A stretch of 40,074 nt of DNA from the IMG/VR virus record IMGVR_UViG_3300037189_010341, positions 1 through 40,074 of that record; one strand, written 5' to 3'. The notes under the pieces are model-generated. The model searched no databases and was not told where the DNA came from. It saw only the letters and a program-made list of their open reading frames with translations. Shown piece after piece: positions 1 to 7,336 of the stretch (position 1 is its first letter; each line of letters starts with the position of its first letter). The stretch is from a virus. Both the position numbers and the translations under genes were made by a program.

Positions 1-1
1 G

Positions 2-469
2 CCGGCGCTGTCCAAGAACGGGCTCAGTGTGCGGCAGACGTTCGTAGTTAACGATGATCGGTCCATGACGCTGGTGACGAGGTTGTCCTGCAAAGGGGAG
101 TACACCACCAGTTGCATCCCGATCCCGTTCTTCGCCAACCCGCAGCACACGCATTCGTACTGCACGTACATGGCACGGCTTGGCTACAGCCGCATCCTGT
201 GCCTGTCGGTCGATGACGCCAGCGACGGCGAAGACCTTCCCAGCGAGGACGATCCTCCGAGCCCGCAGTCGCAGAACCCTCCCGACTCAGGCCCTGACCT
301 CGCCGCCATCAAGTCCGCGTTTGCTCAGGCCCCGGACGCTGATCGCGTGACGGCGTTGTGGAAGCGAGTGGGCGAGTTAACGATGAGCAAGGCCCAGATG
401 ACGCAGGCAGAGAAGGCCCGCGATGCAGCGTTAGCTCGCCTGTCAAAGTCTAGGGAGAAGCAGCCATGA
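2..469 (+). CDS. ERF-family single-strand annealing protein, 5' end cut by the window
   Basis: The frame is open from base 2 and has no start inside the window, so this is the C-terminal 155 residues of a longer protein. The visible part matches the ERF superfamily layout: an N-terminal stretch ending KNGLSV, a strand pair with an S/C-rich 'CIPIPF' segment, then 'YMARLGYSRILCLSVDDASDGED', which corresponds to the ERF 'tYaRRYal.allgia.dDDdG' signature. ERF proteins anneal single-stranded DNA during phage recombination and replication. After the domain comes an acidic, proline-rich linker (about residues 75-100 of the visible part) and a helical tail. The stop overlaps the next start as ATGA (466-469), which indicates translational coupling. 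It fits with the SSB gene at 21376 and the nucleases at 4029 and 32386. Confidence 0.72.
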   Translation, partial: PALSKNGLSVRQTFVVNDDRSMTLVTRLSCKGEYTTSCIPIPFFANPQHTHSYCTYMARLGYSRILCLSVDDASDGEDLPSEDDPPSPQSQNPPDSGPDLAAIKSAFAQAPDADRVTALWKRVGELTMSKAQMTQAEKARDAALARLSKSREKQP

Positions 470-909
470 TGCCCGGCAACGAGTACATCGAGGCGAAGCA
501 GCGAATGCTACTGGTGGCGGAAGTCTCGGACCTAATGCTGCGAACGCCAGACAAACTGCGTTTCGATGACGAGATGTTTGCGCTCGTGATGAAAGCCATG
601 GCATCAAACCGCGATGACGTTCGCACGGTGTTCGCGGAGATGGACATGCTTCGGGCCTCTCTCGGGTTGCCCGTCGTTCCAGAAGGAGTGGTGTCAGATG
701 CAGCCGGTGGATCACCTGTGGAATCAGTGCGGCCAATGGCCGGTGCCGGTGGTAGCCAAGCAGCAGGGGCTGACGCCGGCCCAGCTACTGGAGAAGTTCC
801 AGACGGCGGGTCTGATGGGAAACGGACCAAAAGACCCAAGCCCCGCCGAAATAAAAAGGGCGACACTGGAACTGCAAAGCCAGTGGACCCCGGAGATATG
901 GCAGGCTAG
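466..909 (+). CDS. Unrecognised small protein coupled to the ERF gene
   Basis: The start overlaps the ERF stop (ATGA). The first 75 residues have ordinary composition and look helical ('EYIEAKQRMLLVAEVSDLML'), with acidic and hydrophobic residues well mixed. From about residue 78 on, the protein becomes rich in Gly, Ala, Pro and then Lys/Arg. That low-complexity tail lies entirely under the next gene (698-943) in another frame. I therefore trust the N-terminal half more than the tail, which may be read-through in a stop-poor phase. I do not recognise the family; its position next to ERF suggests a role in recombination or replication, which is inference only. Confidence 0.55.
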   Translation: MMPGNEYIEAKQRMLLVAEVSDLMLRTPDKLRFDDEMFALVMKAMASNRDDVRTVFAEMDMLRASLGLPVVPEGVVSDAAGGSPVESVRPMAGAGGSQAAGADAGPATGEVPDGGSDGKRTKRPKPRRNKKGDTGTAKPVDPGDMAG

Positions 910-943
910 GTGGGTGGGGAGGCGAGATCGTTCGGTTCGCTAG
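698..943 (+). CDS. Small protein overlapping the previous gene in the +1 frame
   Basis: This 81-residue frame begins with ATG preceded by AGGAG about ten bases upstream. Its composition looks like a real protein: Trp, Gln and Leu are well placed, and the second half reads 'SPAEIKRATLELQSQW' followed by 'TPEIWQARW', a pattern like a short helical protein. It overlaps 212 bases of the gene before it. Between the two overlapping frames this one has the better composition in the shared stretch. The function is unknown. Confidence 0.55.
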   Translation: MQPVDHLWNQCGQWPVPVVAKQQGLTPAQLLEKFQTAGLMGNGPKDPSPAEIKRATLELQSQWTPEIWQARWVGRRDRSVR

Positions 944-973
944 GTTAGTAGGTTCCGCGAAGGGAGTCGCACG

Positions 974-2542
974 ATGATCGAGTCAGACACGCAATGCACG
1001 CTGTTCCCTACCGGCAAGCCGCTGCCGCTGCATCTGCGTCCCTACCAAAGGGAAGCCATCGACAACATTCGGCTGTCAATAAATGCGAGTGGGCGTACAC
1101 TGGCGGTGCTTGCCACTGGCACTGGGAAAACAGAGATCGCTGCGGAACTGATTCGGGAGTGCAAGAAGGGGGCGTTGTTTATTGCCCCTTTGATTCAGCT
1201 AGTTAGTCAGACAGCCCAGCGGCTGCGAAGCCGGGGCATCGAGTGCGGCGTCGAACAGGGGGGATCACGTTCGGACGAGAAGGTCACGGTCGCGTGCTAC
1301 GCTTCCTTGCTTTCACGCAAGCGCTGGGAGCGGTACATTGACACGGTTGACCTCATCGTCGTGGATGAAGTTCATACCAACTTCTCCAAACGCGCACTGG
1401 AGATGCTTACCAACCTGACGCAGGGAGGGGTCAGGTTGGTCGGGCTGACTGCTAGCCCGGAGCGTGGCGGCGGCGACCCGCTCACCAGCTACTACGGAAA
1501 CGTGGGGTTCTACTACCCCATCAGCCAAGCCACGGCGGACGGCTGGCTTGTCCCGGCCAAGGTCTGGCTATCGGTTATCGAGAGCATCAACCTCTCCATC
1601 CCGAATCTGAAAGGCCCGAAGTTCGGAGATTACAACTCCGAGGAACTGGCCAAGATCATGGCTCAGGAGCAGACCGTCCAAGAGATCGCATCGCTTGTGC
1701 AGCAGCACTACGAATGCGAGCCGTCTGTCGTGTTCTGCCAAGGCATCTTCCAAGCAGAAGCCCTGCGTGACAATCTCCAGCGCCGGGGAATCCTGTCGGC
1801 AATCGTTCACTCCAAGATGGACGATGTCGAGCGGCGTGCCCACCTGAACGACTTTGAGGACGGCACGGTCAGCATCATCTTGAACGTCGGTTGCCTAACA
1901 CTTGGCTGGGATTATCCGCCCGTGCGGAAACTGTTCATCGCCAAGCCGACGAAGTCCAAGGCCAAGTACGTGCAGATGTTCGGCCGTGGAACGCGGCCCC
2001 TGCCCGGCGTGGTGGATGGGTTTGCCAGCGCCGAGCTACGTAGGAAGGCTATCGCAGAATCTGCCAAAGGATTCTTTGAGGTCTTCGACATTACGGATAG
2101 CTCTCGCCATTGCGATCTGTGCAGCAGCCTTGATGTCCTCCAGCCAAACCTAGAACGCAAGCTGATGGCTCGTGTCCGCAGGAAGCAGGAGGGCGGCGGG
2201 CCCATGACGGCCGCACACCTCGACCCAATCATCGAGGAGGAGCGAGCCGCCGAGGCCGCAGAGCAGCACGCGCGCGAGCGTCTGGAATGGCACAGGCGTG
2301 CCGGCTTGGTCGGGCACGCCCGGTTCGGGAACTACGAGCGTGACATGATGGCGGAAGCGGAGGCCCGCGACCGCCGCCCGCCGGTGACGCACATGCCGTT
2401 CGGCAAATACAAGAGACAGCGGCTGGATAGCATCCCGCTGCCGTACCTGTGGTGGATCGTCAACAAGTCCGAGTGCCGTGACCGCAGGGTTTTGGAAGCC
2501 TGCAACGGGGAGATTGCTCGACGCAGGACGGGGATGGAATAG
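974..2542 (+). CDS. Superfamily 2 DEAH/DEVH helicase with a C-terminal DUF3820-like domain
   Basis: This 522-residue protein has the SF2 helicase motifs in order: a Q-motif-like 'LRPYQREAI' near residue 21, Walker A 'ATGTGKT' at 47-53, the DEVH box at 131-134, motif III 'LTAS' at 158-161, and motif VI 'QMFGRGTR' at 334-341. Such proteins use ATP to unwind or translocate on nucleic acid. Here it probably serves phage replication or recombination, since it sits between the ERF gene and nuclease genes. After the helicase core comes a Cys pair (C-x2-C near residue 377) and a charged Glu/Arg-rich coiled stretch. The last 50 residues contain 'MPFGKYKRQRLDSIP' and 'YLWWIV', which match the DUF3820 pattern of a PFGKY motif followed by a helix ending YL.W. 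The start is supported by AAGGGAG nine bases upstream. Confidence 0.9.
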   Translation: MIESDTQCTLFPTGKPLPLHLRPYQREAIDNIRLSINASGRTLAVLATGTGKTEIAAELIRECKKGALFIAPLIQLVSQTAQRLRSRGIECGVEQGGSRSDEKVTVACYASLLSRKRWERYIDTVDLIVVDEVHTNFSKRALEMLTNLTQGGVRLVGLTASPERGGGDPLTSYYGNVGFYYPISQATADGWLVPAKVWLSVIESINLSIPNLKGPKFGDYNSEELAKIMAQEQTVQEIASLVQQHYECEPSVVFCQGIFQAEALRDNLQRRGILSAIVHSKMDDVERRAHLNDFEDGTVSIILNVGCLTLGWDYPPVRKLFIAKPTKSKAKYVQMFGRGTRPLPGVVDGFASAELRRKAIAESAKGFFEVFDITDSSRHCDLCSSLDVLQPNLERKLMARVRRKQEGGGPMTAAHLDPIIEEERAAEAAEQHARERLEWHRRAGLVGHARFGNYERDMMAEAEARDRRPPVTHMPFGKYKRQRLDSIPLPYLWWIVNKSECRDRRVLEACNGEIARRRTGME

Positions 2543-2998
2543 GCCCGGTTGCCATGGATGGCCTGAAGTTCGGCTTGCCGCCTAACCGCCTGTAGCAGGG
2601 CGAGAGCGGCCCCTGCGGGGGCACGACAAGAGCAAGCGCACCCGCTGTTGACCCACCCCTCCCGGGGTAATCCAGCGGCATGTGGAATAAGCCCGGTATG
2701 CTGCCGACTCCAGCCCGGACTGAAAGGCCAAGCGGCCCATCCACACGGGGCGAAGGTTTGAAGGCCAGTGAACCCCGTGAAAAACACGCACTGCCCGATC
2801 TTGCCCGGCTCCGAAGGGTGCCTGTCAGGGCCGACTCTCCCATAACAGGGGGAGTCGGTCTGCCCTCACCCAAGGGTGCCGGCTCAAGGAATTGTCGCGC
2901 ATTTCCCGCATGTAAACTGCCCCCCAAAGTGCAGCCTAACAGCATCAGCCTCAATCTTCAGATTCACCACTATCGTTAACTACAAGCGAGAGGAAGAA
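2543..2998 (+). other. 455-base gene-free stretch rich in hairpins (candidate structured RNA)
   Basis: No frame here has a convincing start or protein-like composition. Several strong inverted repeats are visible. GCCCC/GGGGC encloses a UGCG (UNCG-type) tetraloop at 2609-2622. CACGGGG/CCCCGTG pairs at 2744-2750 with 2773-2779. A stem of about 11-13 bp pairs 2829-2841 with 2848-2860, including one or two wobble pairs. The last hairpin is flanked by two direct copies of AAGGGTGCC (2814-2822 and 2872-2880). There is no T-tract after any of these stems, so they are not simple terminators. A structured non-coding RNA, a long leader of the next operon or an origin are all possible; no known RNA class was recognised. 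Confidence 0.35.
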
Positions 2999-3316
2999 AT
3001 GGCGAGACTCGGTTCTGAACTGGACCCGATAGACTACGAGCCGAAGGGAAATGCAGTGATTGCCGCGACCAACAGCCCCACTTGCAAGACCTGCCATTTC
3101 TTTGAGAGGATTGCCGGCCGCTACGACAACAAGTACGGCCGGTGCTTACGCAATCCGCCCCAGTTCGTGGAGTATTCCGCGCTGAACGGAGACTGGCCGG
3201 TGATCAAGGAAGACCAATGGTGCGGAGAGCATGATCAACATTCAGACGTTTCGCGGCGCAGACCTCCCGCCATTCCTAGCTCAGGGGATGGTTCCTCTAA
3301 CGAACCGAAACTCTGA
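2999..3316 (+). CDS. Small cysteine-rich, probably zinc-binding protein
   Basis: The chosen ATG at 2999 follows GAGAGGAAG by a few bases. The frame is open upstream, but that part crosses the hairpin-rich stretch and looks non-coding. The protein of 105 residues has 'CKTCHFFER' (two Cys three apart), then 'GRCLRNPP', then 'WPVIKEDQWCGEH', a spacing typical of small four-Cys metal-binding proteins found in many GC-rich phages and bacteria. The last 28 residues lie under the next gene and are Ser/Pro/Arg-rich, so the functional part probably ends near the fourth Cys. The role is unknown. Confidence 0.65.
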   Translation: MARLGSELDPIDYEPKGNAVIAATNSPTCKTCHFFERIAGRYDNKYGRCLRNPPQFVEYSALNGDWPVIKEDQWCGEHDQHSDVSRRRPPAIPSSGDGSSNEPKL

Positions 3317-3674
3317 CCACAGCAGGTGGCTCACGGCAATCGGTGATGACGGCAAGTACGAGGGACTGCCGTCCGACCTGCTCTACTCGGTCTGCGAACT
3401 GGATGACAGCTTCGACATCGTGCCCATCGGATGGGCCAGCCTCTACGTGTGGAACGGGATTCCTTCGCTGGAGGCTTTCGTCAAGGAGGAGTGGCGTGGC
3501 AAAAGGATTGCGTCGGCGTGTGCGGCTACGCTCATCAACTCCATTGGTGTCTCGCTGGAGGAGATCGCGGTCTTCTCCGATGAATGCCAAGCGATTGCGA
3601 AATGGCTCGGGTGCCAAGGCATCGTCAGGTTCAAGAGGGTCGAAGACGGCTGGATCAAAACAAATGTCCAGTGA
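3231..3674 (+). CDS. GNAT-like acetyltransferase, possible
   Basis: This 147-residue protein has the build of a short GNAT fold: an N-terminal strand and helix, 'IVPIGWASLYVWNGIP' as a central hairpin, 'VKEEWRGKRIASACAATLIN' resembling the acetyl-CoA binding turn (R/Q-x-x-G-x-G/A) and following helix, and 'SLEEIAVFSDECQAIAKWLGCQGI', which resembles the last strand and helix of the fold. The RGKRIA turn lacks the second Gly of the usual motif, so assignment is tentative. The start follows GGAGAG in the coding sequence of the previous gene, which it overlaps by 86 bases. The next gene begins inside its 3' end. Confidence 0.55.
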   Translation: MINIQTFRGADLPPFLAQGMVPLTNRNSDHSRWLTAIGDDGKYEGLPSDLLYSVCELDDSFDIVPIGWASLYVWNGIPSLEAFVKEEWRGKRIASACAATLINSIGVSLEEIAVFSDECQAIAKWLGCQGIVRFKRVEDGWIKTNVQ

Positions 3675-4038
3675 GCTTGACCCAAACGAATACATGCTGC
3701 TGCACGAGCGGTGTGCCGTCTGCCACTGGCCAGCCCGCCGGCACGGCAGGTGGATGGAACTGCACCACATCGTCGGAGGGTCAGGCAGGAAGGACTTGTT
3801 TGAGAACTGGCTGGCTTTATGCAACCGTTGTCATTTCGCTGTACACAATAAGCTGCCCGGATACGGCGAGATACCGAAGGGTGCGGTGCTTGCAGCCAAG
3901 GAGGAGGAGGACGGCAGCGTTGACATCAAGACGCTGGCCTCGCTACGCAGGAGGAAGGCCCTGCCATACGAACAAGAGCCGATACCGAAGAAATTCTTGG
4001 ATGACCGAAGAAAACAGGGAGGATCACCATGGCCATAA
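3664..4038 (+). CDS. HNH endonuclease-like protein
   Basis: The 124-residue protein carries a compact HNH site: C17-x2-C20, 'MELHHIVGG' with H34-H35, N48, then C53-x2-C56-H57 and H61 in 'ALCNRCHFAVHNK'. The two Cys pairs would hold a structural zinc and the His-His/Asn/His set the catalytic metal. This is the usual layout of small phage HNH nucleases. A basic tail follows. The start overlaps the end of the GNAT-like gene by 11 bases. It is followed by a PD-(D/E)XK protein, so two nucleases of different folds are adjacent. Confidence 0.75.
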   Translation: MSSELDPNEYMLLHERCAVCHWPARRHGRWMELHHIVGGSGRKDLFENWLALCNRCHFAVHNKLPGYGEIPKGAVLAAKEEEDGSVDIKTLASLRRRKALPYEQEPIPKKFLDDRRKQGGSPWP

Positions 4039-4577
4039 ACAGCCGCCGCAAGGGGAAAAACGGGGAGCTTGAAGCAGCAGAAACCCTGCGAAATCTGTTT
4101 GGCTGGGAGTGCGCGAGAACCGCACAGCACTGCGGCAATTCCGAGGATGGCGCAGACCTGCGTGTATTAAACACGCCGGCCCTCTGGTACGAGGTCAAGC
4201 GTGTTCAGGCGTTGTCCGTACCAAAAACAATGAAGAAAGCGGTGGAGCAGTGCGGGCGCCGTTGCCCGGTCTTGCTGCACCGGACTGACCGCAGTCCGGT
4301 CGGCTGGCTACTGACCATCAGACTCTCTGATTTGCCGAGGTTAGCTCATGCCTTTGATGCTGCGGAAGGTGTCTCGCTGGCTACGCCGCCACTTCCCGAC
4401 GCGGACCCCGGTCAGGGTCAGGGTCGTGGCCAGCCTGCCGGGAATGCACGGGCTGTGTCACGTAACCGGAGAAAAAGCAAACATCCAGATCAGCAAGGCG
4501 TCGGAACACATGATGTCCGAGACGCTGCTGGAGGAATGGGCTCACGTACTGCGGCACGAATGCCCGGTTCCATATGA
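4029..4577 (+). CDS. PD-(D/E)XK nuclease, Holliday-junction-resolvase-like
   Basis: The first 110 residues show the pattern of the small Hjc/VRR-type resolvase group: 'RRKGKNGELEAAETL' with the first acidic residue E13, 'GADLRV' with D43, and 'WYEVKRV' with the E55-x-K57 pair. Lys/Arg-rich flanks fit DNA binding. Such enzymes cut branched DNA during recombination or before packaging. From about residue 112 the sequence turns Gly/Ala/Pro/Arg-rich and lies under the next gene in another frame, so that tail is probably not functional. It overlaps the HNH gene by 10 bases. Confidence 0.72.
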   Translation: MAINSRRKGKNGELEAAETLRNLFGWECARTAQHCGNSEDGADLRVLNTPALWYEVKRVQALSVPKTMKKAVEQCGRRCPVLLHRTDRSPVGWLLTIRLSDLPRLAHAFDAAEGVSLATPPLPDADPGQGQGRGQPAGNARAVSRNRRKSKHPDQQGVGTHDVRDAAGGMGSRTAARMPGSI

Positions 4578-4650
4578 CGGAGATGACGTTCACGACGCCG
4601 TCTTCTGGTCAATCCTCGCAAGGATTACCAAGGAGTACCGAGGGGAATGA
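4348..4650 (+). CDS. Small zincin-like protein with an altered HExxH motif
   Basis: This 100-residue protein overlaps the C-terminal tail of the preceding nuclease gene by 230 bases in the +1 frame. Its conserved-looking core is 'SETLLEEWAHVLRHE', followed by 'DVHDAVFWSILARI'. The layout resembles small zinc peptidases of phages (HEWAH, then a downstream His-Asp before a Phe/Trp). Here the first His of HExxH is Glu, giving EEWAH. If it belongs to that fold, it is probably not an active peptidase. The identification is inference from the motif pattern. Confidence 0.55.
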   Translation: MPLMLRKVSRWLRRHFPTRTPVRVRVVASLPGMHGLCHVTGEKANIQISKASEHMMSETLLEEWAHVLRHECPVPYDGDDVHDAVFWSILARITKEYRGE

Positions 4651-4656
4651 TCCCCG

Positions 4657-4728
4657 ATGTCGCTGCATGAACACGATGAAACGGATCGTTGCAGATTGCC
4701 TGACAGACACGAAGCAGGGGGAGGCTAG
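4657..4728 (+). CDS. Possible 23-residue peptide filling an operon gap
   Basis: A short ATG frame (MSLHEHDETDRC and onward) fills the only gap between 4650 and 4732. Its stop lies just before the next start and its 3' end contains the GGGGGAGG ribosome-binding site of the next gene. A GGGG/CCCC mini-hairpin sits right before the ATG, which would hide its own binding site. The composition is charged and without a clear fold. It may be only a spacer. Confidence 0.2.
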   Translation: MSLHEHDETDRCRLPDRHEAGGG

Positions 4729-4731
4729 CCA

Positions 4732-5031
4732 ATGCCATTCAACCAAATCACCAGCCCGCGATCATTCGCCAGAGCCGCAGTAGACGAGGAGGAACTGGAC
4801 CCGGTTATTCAGCCGGCCCACTATACTGCACACCCGTCTGGAATAGAGGCGGTCACGATTGCCAGTGGATTCTGTTTTGCCCTTGGGAACGTCATCAAGT
4901 ACGTGTGGCGTGCTGGGCTCAAGACCCCCGACCCTTTGCCCGACCTGCGCAAAGCCCGCTGGTATCTGGACTACCACATACGGGAGCTAGAGAGGAAGCG
5001 AGATGGGGGCGACGGGCGACACGGCGCTTGA
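4732..5031 (+). CDS. DUF3310-family protein
   Basis: The 99-residue protein matches DUF3310, a small family common in phages: 'PAHYTAHPSGIEAVTIA', then 'FALGNVIKYVWRAGLK', then 'LPDLRKARWYLDYHI'. The His-Tyr and the GN.IKY..R run are the family signature. Family members are often labelled nucleotide-kinase-like, but no reaction is firmly established as far as I know. A GGGGGAGG ribosome-binding site precedes the start. The next gene starts 29 bases before its stop. Confidence 0.85.
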   Translation: MPFNQITSPRSFARAAVDEEELDPVIQPAHYTAHPSGIEAVTIASGFCFALGNVIKYVWRAGLKTPDPLPDLRKARWYLDYHIRELERKRDGGDGRHGA

Positions 5032-5473
5032 GAGCGTCATTAACGAGGAGTTGGCCCCACTAAACAGGGACGAACTGTACGGCATCTGGCGATCACTCTG
5101 CGGGCTCATGCTGATGCGGACAGCCAGCCTGCTGAACTGCGAGCCGAACGACCGCCCCTTGATTGCCCGCCAGCGGCAGGCCGCGCTGCGGTGGGTGGAT
5201 GGTGCCCCTGCAATCATCACGTTTGCAGCCGTCTGCGAATGCTTCGACGTGGACGAAGACTGGGCGAAAGACGGCCTTATGCGGTATGCCGAAACCCGGG
5301 GCCAGCCTCCCATAAACAAGGGGAGTTCCGGCAGAAACCCCGTGGGAATACCAAGCCATGCCCTCCATCTCAGAGAAGATTTCGATCCTGCTCCAGTGGA
5401 GCCCGATCCTGAACTATCTGATCACCATCTCCTCGGCTCCTCCGGGCAGGGATCGGGTCTATCGGGCCCTTGA
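5003..5473 (+). CDS. Unrecognised phage protein, possibly helical and DNA-associated
   Basis: Residues 1-105 look genuine: 'ELYGIWRSLCGLMLMRTASLL', then 'ARQRQAALRWVDG', then 'FAAVCECFDVDEDWAKDGL'. The last segment resembles the end of a small phage family in which a Trp-containing helix is followed by '(F)..VCe.L.ld...', but I cannot name it with confidence. The remaining 50 residues are Pro/Ser/Asp-rich and overlap the next gene. The start is inside the DUF3310 gene and is preceded by GAGAGGAAG. Confidence 0.5.
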   Translation: MGATGDTALESVINEELAPLNRDELYGIWRSLCGLMLMRTASLLNCEPNDRPLIARQRQAALRWVDGAPAIITFAAVCECFDVDEDWAKDGLMRYAETRGQPPINKGSSGRNPVGIPSHALHLREDFDPAPVEPDPELSDHHLLGSSGQGSGLSGP

Positions 5474-5633
5474 TCTGTTGGACTTTCTCGCGGCCAAGAC
5501 CCCGTCGAGCTTCGACAACGATTCATTGGCGCTAGTCCGTGCCGTGTTGCTGACCCCGCAGGGCGGTCAACTGCTAGACTATCTGGCAGACAGCCTGCAT
5601 AAGGCGATCAACACCCCCGGACCGCAGGCGTGA
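5358..5633 (+). CDS. Small helical protein of unknown function
   Basis: The 91-residue frame has a regular amphipathic pattern: 'ISILLQWSPILNYLITI', 'RVYRALDLLDFLAAKTP', 'FDNDSLALVRAVLLTP', 'GGQLLDYLADSL'. There is no Cys or obvious catalytic motif. It overlaps the tail of the previous frame by 116 bases and is separated from the next start by one base (TGAAATG). It stands at the head of a run of small membrane or secreted proteins, and could belong to that unit. Confidence 0.6.
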   Translation: MPSISEKISILLQWSPILNYLITISSAPPGRDRVYRALDLLDFLAAKTPSSFDNDSLALVRAVLLTPQGGQLLDYLADSLHKAINTPGPQA

Positions 5634-5634
5634 A

Positions 5635-5919
5635 ATGCCAGCCATCAGCCCGCTCGACCTCGCTGTTCTAGCAGTGATTGCCCTAGTGGCCCTTGCCCCG
5701 ACTGTGATTTCTTGGGGCAAGAAGTTGGTCGCTGGTGGCATTCCGATGAGGATTCCGGGCTCTGCTCCAGCCGCCGGCGGTGATGCGTGGAGGAAGCTGT
5801 GGGTCCAGAAGCTCATGGAACTTCAGTCAGACCTTGAGGCCAAGCCAGAACAGAAGCCGGCCCTGACGCTGTGCCGGCAACTGATCTGGGAAATACTCGG
5901 CGGGGGTCCGACCAAGTGA
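5635..5919 (+). CDS. Small membrane protein, start of the putative lysis cassette
   Basis: The N-terminus holds one clear membrane segment (about residues 6-27, 'LDLAVLAVIALVALAPTVIS') followed by a soluble helical part with Trp and Lys/Glu pairs ('WRKLWVQKLMEL'). The size of 94 residues and single span suit a holin-like or envelope-associated phage protein. The stop overlaps the next gene's GTG as GTGA. The assignment to lysis rests on the neighbouring peptidase and other single-span proteins, so it is inference. Confidence 0.6.
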   Translation: MPAISPLDLAVLAVIALVALAPTVISWGKKLVAGGIPMRIPGSAPAAGGDAWRKLWVQKLMELQSDLEAKPEQKPALTLCRQLIWEILGGGPTK

Positions 5920-6341
5920 ACCGCCTGCTGCTATGCCTGCTGATCGGAGTCGGCTATCTCTTTGTGAGAGATGGCGAGACTGCCAGCCGGCCAACAGTGA
6001 AGCCGATAGGCGTCCTCGCGGAGCGCGCGCGGGCGCTCACGAAAGAGGAGAGGGCCGGGCTCTCGGAGGCTTACGCCATCCTTGCCCGCAGCATCGAGTC
6101 CAACCCGGAAGCCGACCCTGTTTACCCCGACTGCGCCGCCGTTCGCCGTGCGCACCGGGCTGCGATACAGGTTGTCTGGCACGGCGTGTTTGGAAACCAG
6201 CCGGGCAAGTACCCGGGATTGAGGGAGGCGATTGAGGGGGAGGTCGAACGTGGGCTTGGTACGGCGGACGTACCGCTGACACCCGCATTGCAGCAGCAAG
6301 CTGCGAAGACCTTCTCTGACATCAGCGCCTCCCTCAAATGA
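5916..6341 (+). CDS. Exported or membrane-anchored protein of unknown function
   Basis: The start chosen is GTG at 5916, which overlaps the previous stop as GTGA and places a hydrophobic signal or anchor ('NRLLLCLLIGVGYLFV') at the very N-terminus. An in-frame ATG further upstream would put charged residues before that segment. The rest is a soluble helical domain of about 120 residues with 'ALTKEERAGLSEAYAILARSI', 'AVRRAHRAAIQVVWHGVFGN' and 'YPGLREAIEGEVERGLG'. I do not recognise the family. It precedes the cysteine peptidase gene with an ATGA overlap, so the two are probably made together. Confidence 0.62.
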   Translation: MNRLLLCLLIGVGYLFVRDGETASRPTVKPIGVLAERARALTKEERAGLSEAYAILARSIESNPEADPVYPDCAAVRRAHRAAIQVVWHGVFGNQPGKYPGLREAIEGEVERGLGTADVPLTPALQQQAAKTFSDISASLK

Positions 6342-7336
6342 AGCCGCAGATCGTACTCGACTACGAATCGGGCAAGCTCAAGGGGTACGTTCCTGACCCC
6401 GAGGCGGATCGCGGTCTGGCCAAATACCTGACCGAGATGGGCGGCTATGCTGACGCACGCGATGCTATCTCAGACTACGGTCTGTTTAACAGCGGGGCGG
6501 GCAAGCTCTGCCTGACATACAAAGCGGCCACGACCCTGTTCCCCGGGTGCCTGCCCGGAGGATACCAGCAGCGCGGTTCGTGCGTGGCGTGGTCGAGCCG
6601 CAACGCCGCTCTGGTTTCCTACTGCGCGTACATCATGTACGGCCGCAACGAGGAACGCTTCGCCGTGCCCGTTGTTTCAGACACTGCCATCCATAACGGG
6701 GTCGCCTCTACCGAAGGGGTCTACTGGTTCAGGGCACACGGCGGGGACGGGTGGCAGTGCAGTTCAGCGGCCAAGGTTCTCATTGAGAACTGCGGTCTGC
6801 TGCTGCGAAAGAATTACCCCGAAATCAACATCGACTTGACGGTGTATGACAAGAACACCGAGGGCCGATGGGGTGCGTCTCCTCCCCCGGAGAACGTGCG
6901 AGAAGTTTGCCGCCAGCATCTCTGTTCCAACGCTACCGAAGTCAAGAGTTGGACAGCGGCCCGCGACATGCTGGCTAATGGCTATGCCCTCAGTACCTGC
7001 GGTAGCGAGGCATTCGTAGACACCCGCGATGAATGGGGCGTCTGCGACCAGAACACCCGGGACTCTTGGGCCCACGCGATGGCGGCGATAGCGGCCGATG
7101 ATCGCCCCGAGACGATTGCCAAGTACGGCTGCGGCCTGCTGTTAATCCAGAACAGTTGGCCAGTATCGTACCTGTCAGGCACCGATCTAATTCACGGGAC
7201 CAGCCAGCGGATTCCTCCCGGCTCATTCTGGGCAAGGTGGACGGACCTGCAAGACAGGTACATGGTTGCCATTGGCCCGAGCAAGGGGTGGCCAGCCAAC
7301 AAACTCCCCGACTGGGGGCTTGCTCAGATCATATGA
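6338..7336 (+). CDS. Papain-like (C1-type) cysteine peptidase, candidate lysis enzyme
   Basis: The 332-residue protein shows the papain triad in order: 'QQRGSCVAWS' with C82 (compare CGSCWAFS), H246 in 'TRDSWAHAMAAIA', and N272 in 'LIQNSW', the equivalent of the papain NSW. Q77/Q78 are placed for the oxyanion Gln, one residue closer than usual. Between them lie a 160-residue helical and loop region with several Cys (C141, C152, C191, C196, C221, C236) that may pair in an oxidising compartment. There is no signal peptide, as expected if release depends on a holin. Its neighbours are four small single-span or exported proteins. A role in breaking the host envelope is inferred from position. A virion or host-takeover peptidase is the alternative. 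Confidence 0.75.
   Translation: MKPQIVLDYESGKLKGYVPDPEADRGLAKYLTEMGGYADARDAISDYGLFNSGAGKLCLTYKAATTLFPGCLPGGYQQRGSCVAWSSRNAALVSYCAYIMYGRNEERFAVPVVSDTAIHNGVASTEGVYWFRAHGGDGWQCSSAAKVLIENCGLLLRKNYPEINIDLTVYDKNTEGRWGASPPPENVREVCRQHLCSNATEVKSWTAARDMLANGYALSTCGSEAFVDTRDEWGVCDQNTRDSWAHAMAAIAADDRPETIAKYGCGLLLIQNSWPVSYLSGTDLIHGTSQRIPPGSFWARWTDLQDRYMVAIGPSKGWPANKLPDWGLAQII

Noticed and set aside
2680-2979. A 99-codon frame within the 2543-2998 gap
   Set aside because: Composition is Pro/Arg/Lys-rich without pattern, the start lacks a ribosome-binding site and the stretch is dominated by inverted repeats.
4574-4783. A 69-codon frame across the gap before the DUF3310 gene
   Set aside because: It overlaps genes on both sides, has no ribosome-binding site and its composition (Ser/Thr/Arg/Cys) does not resemble a protein.
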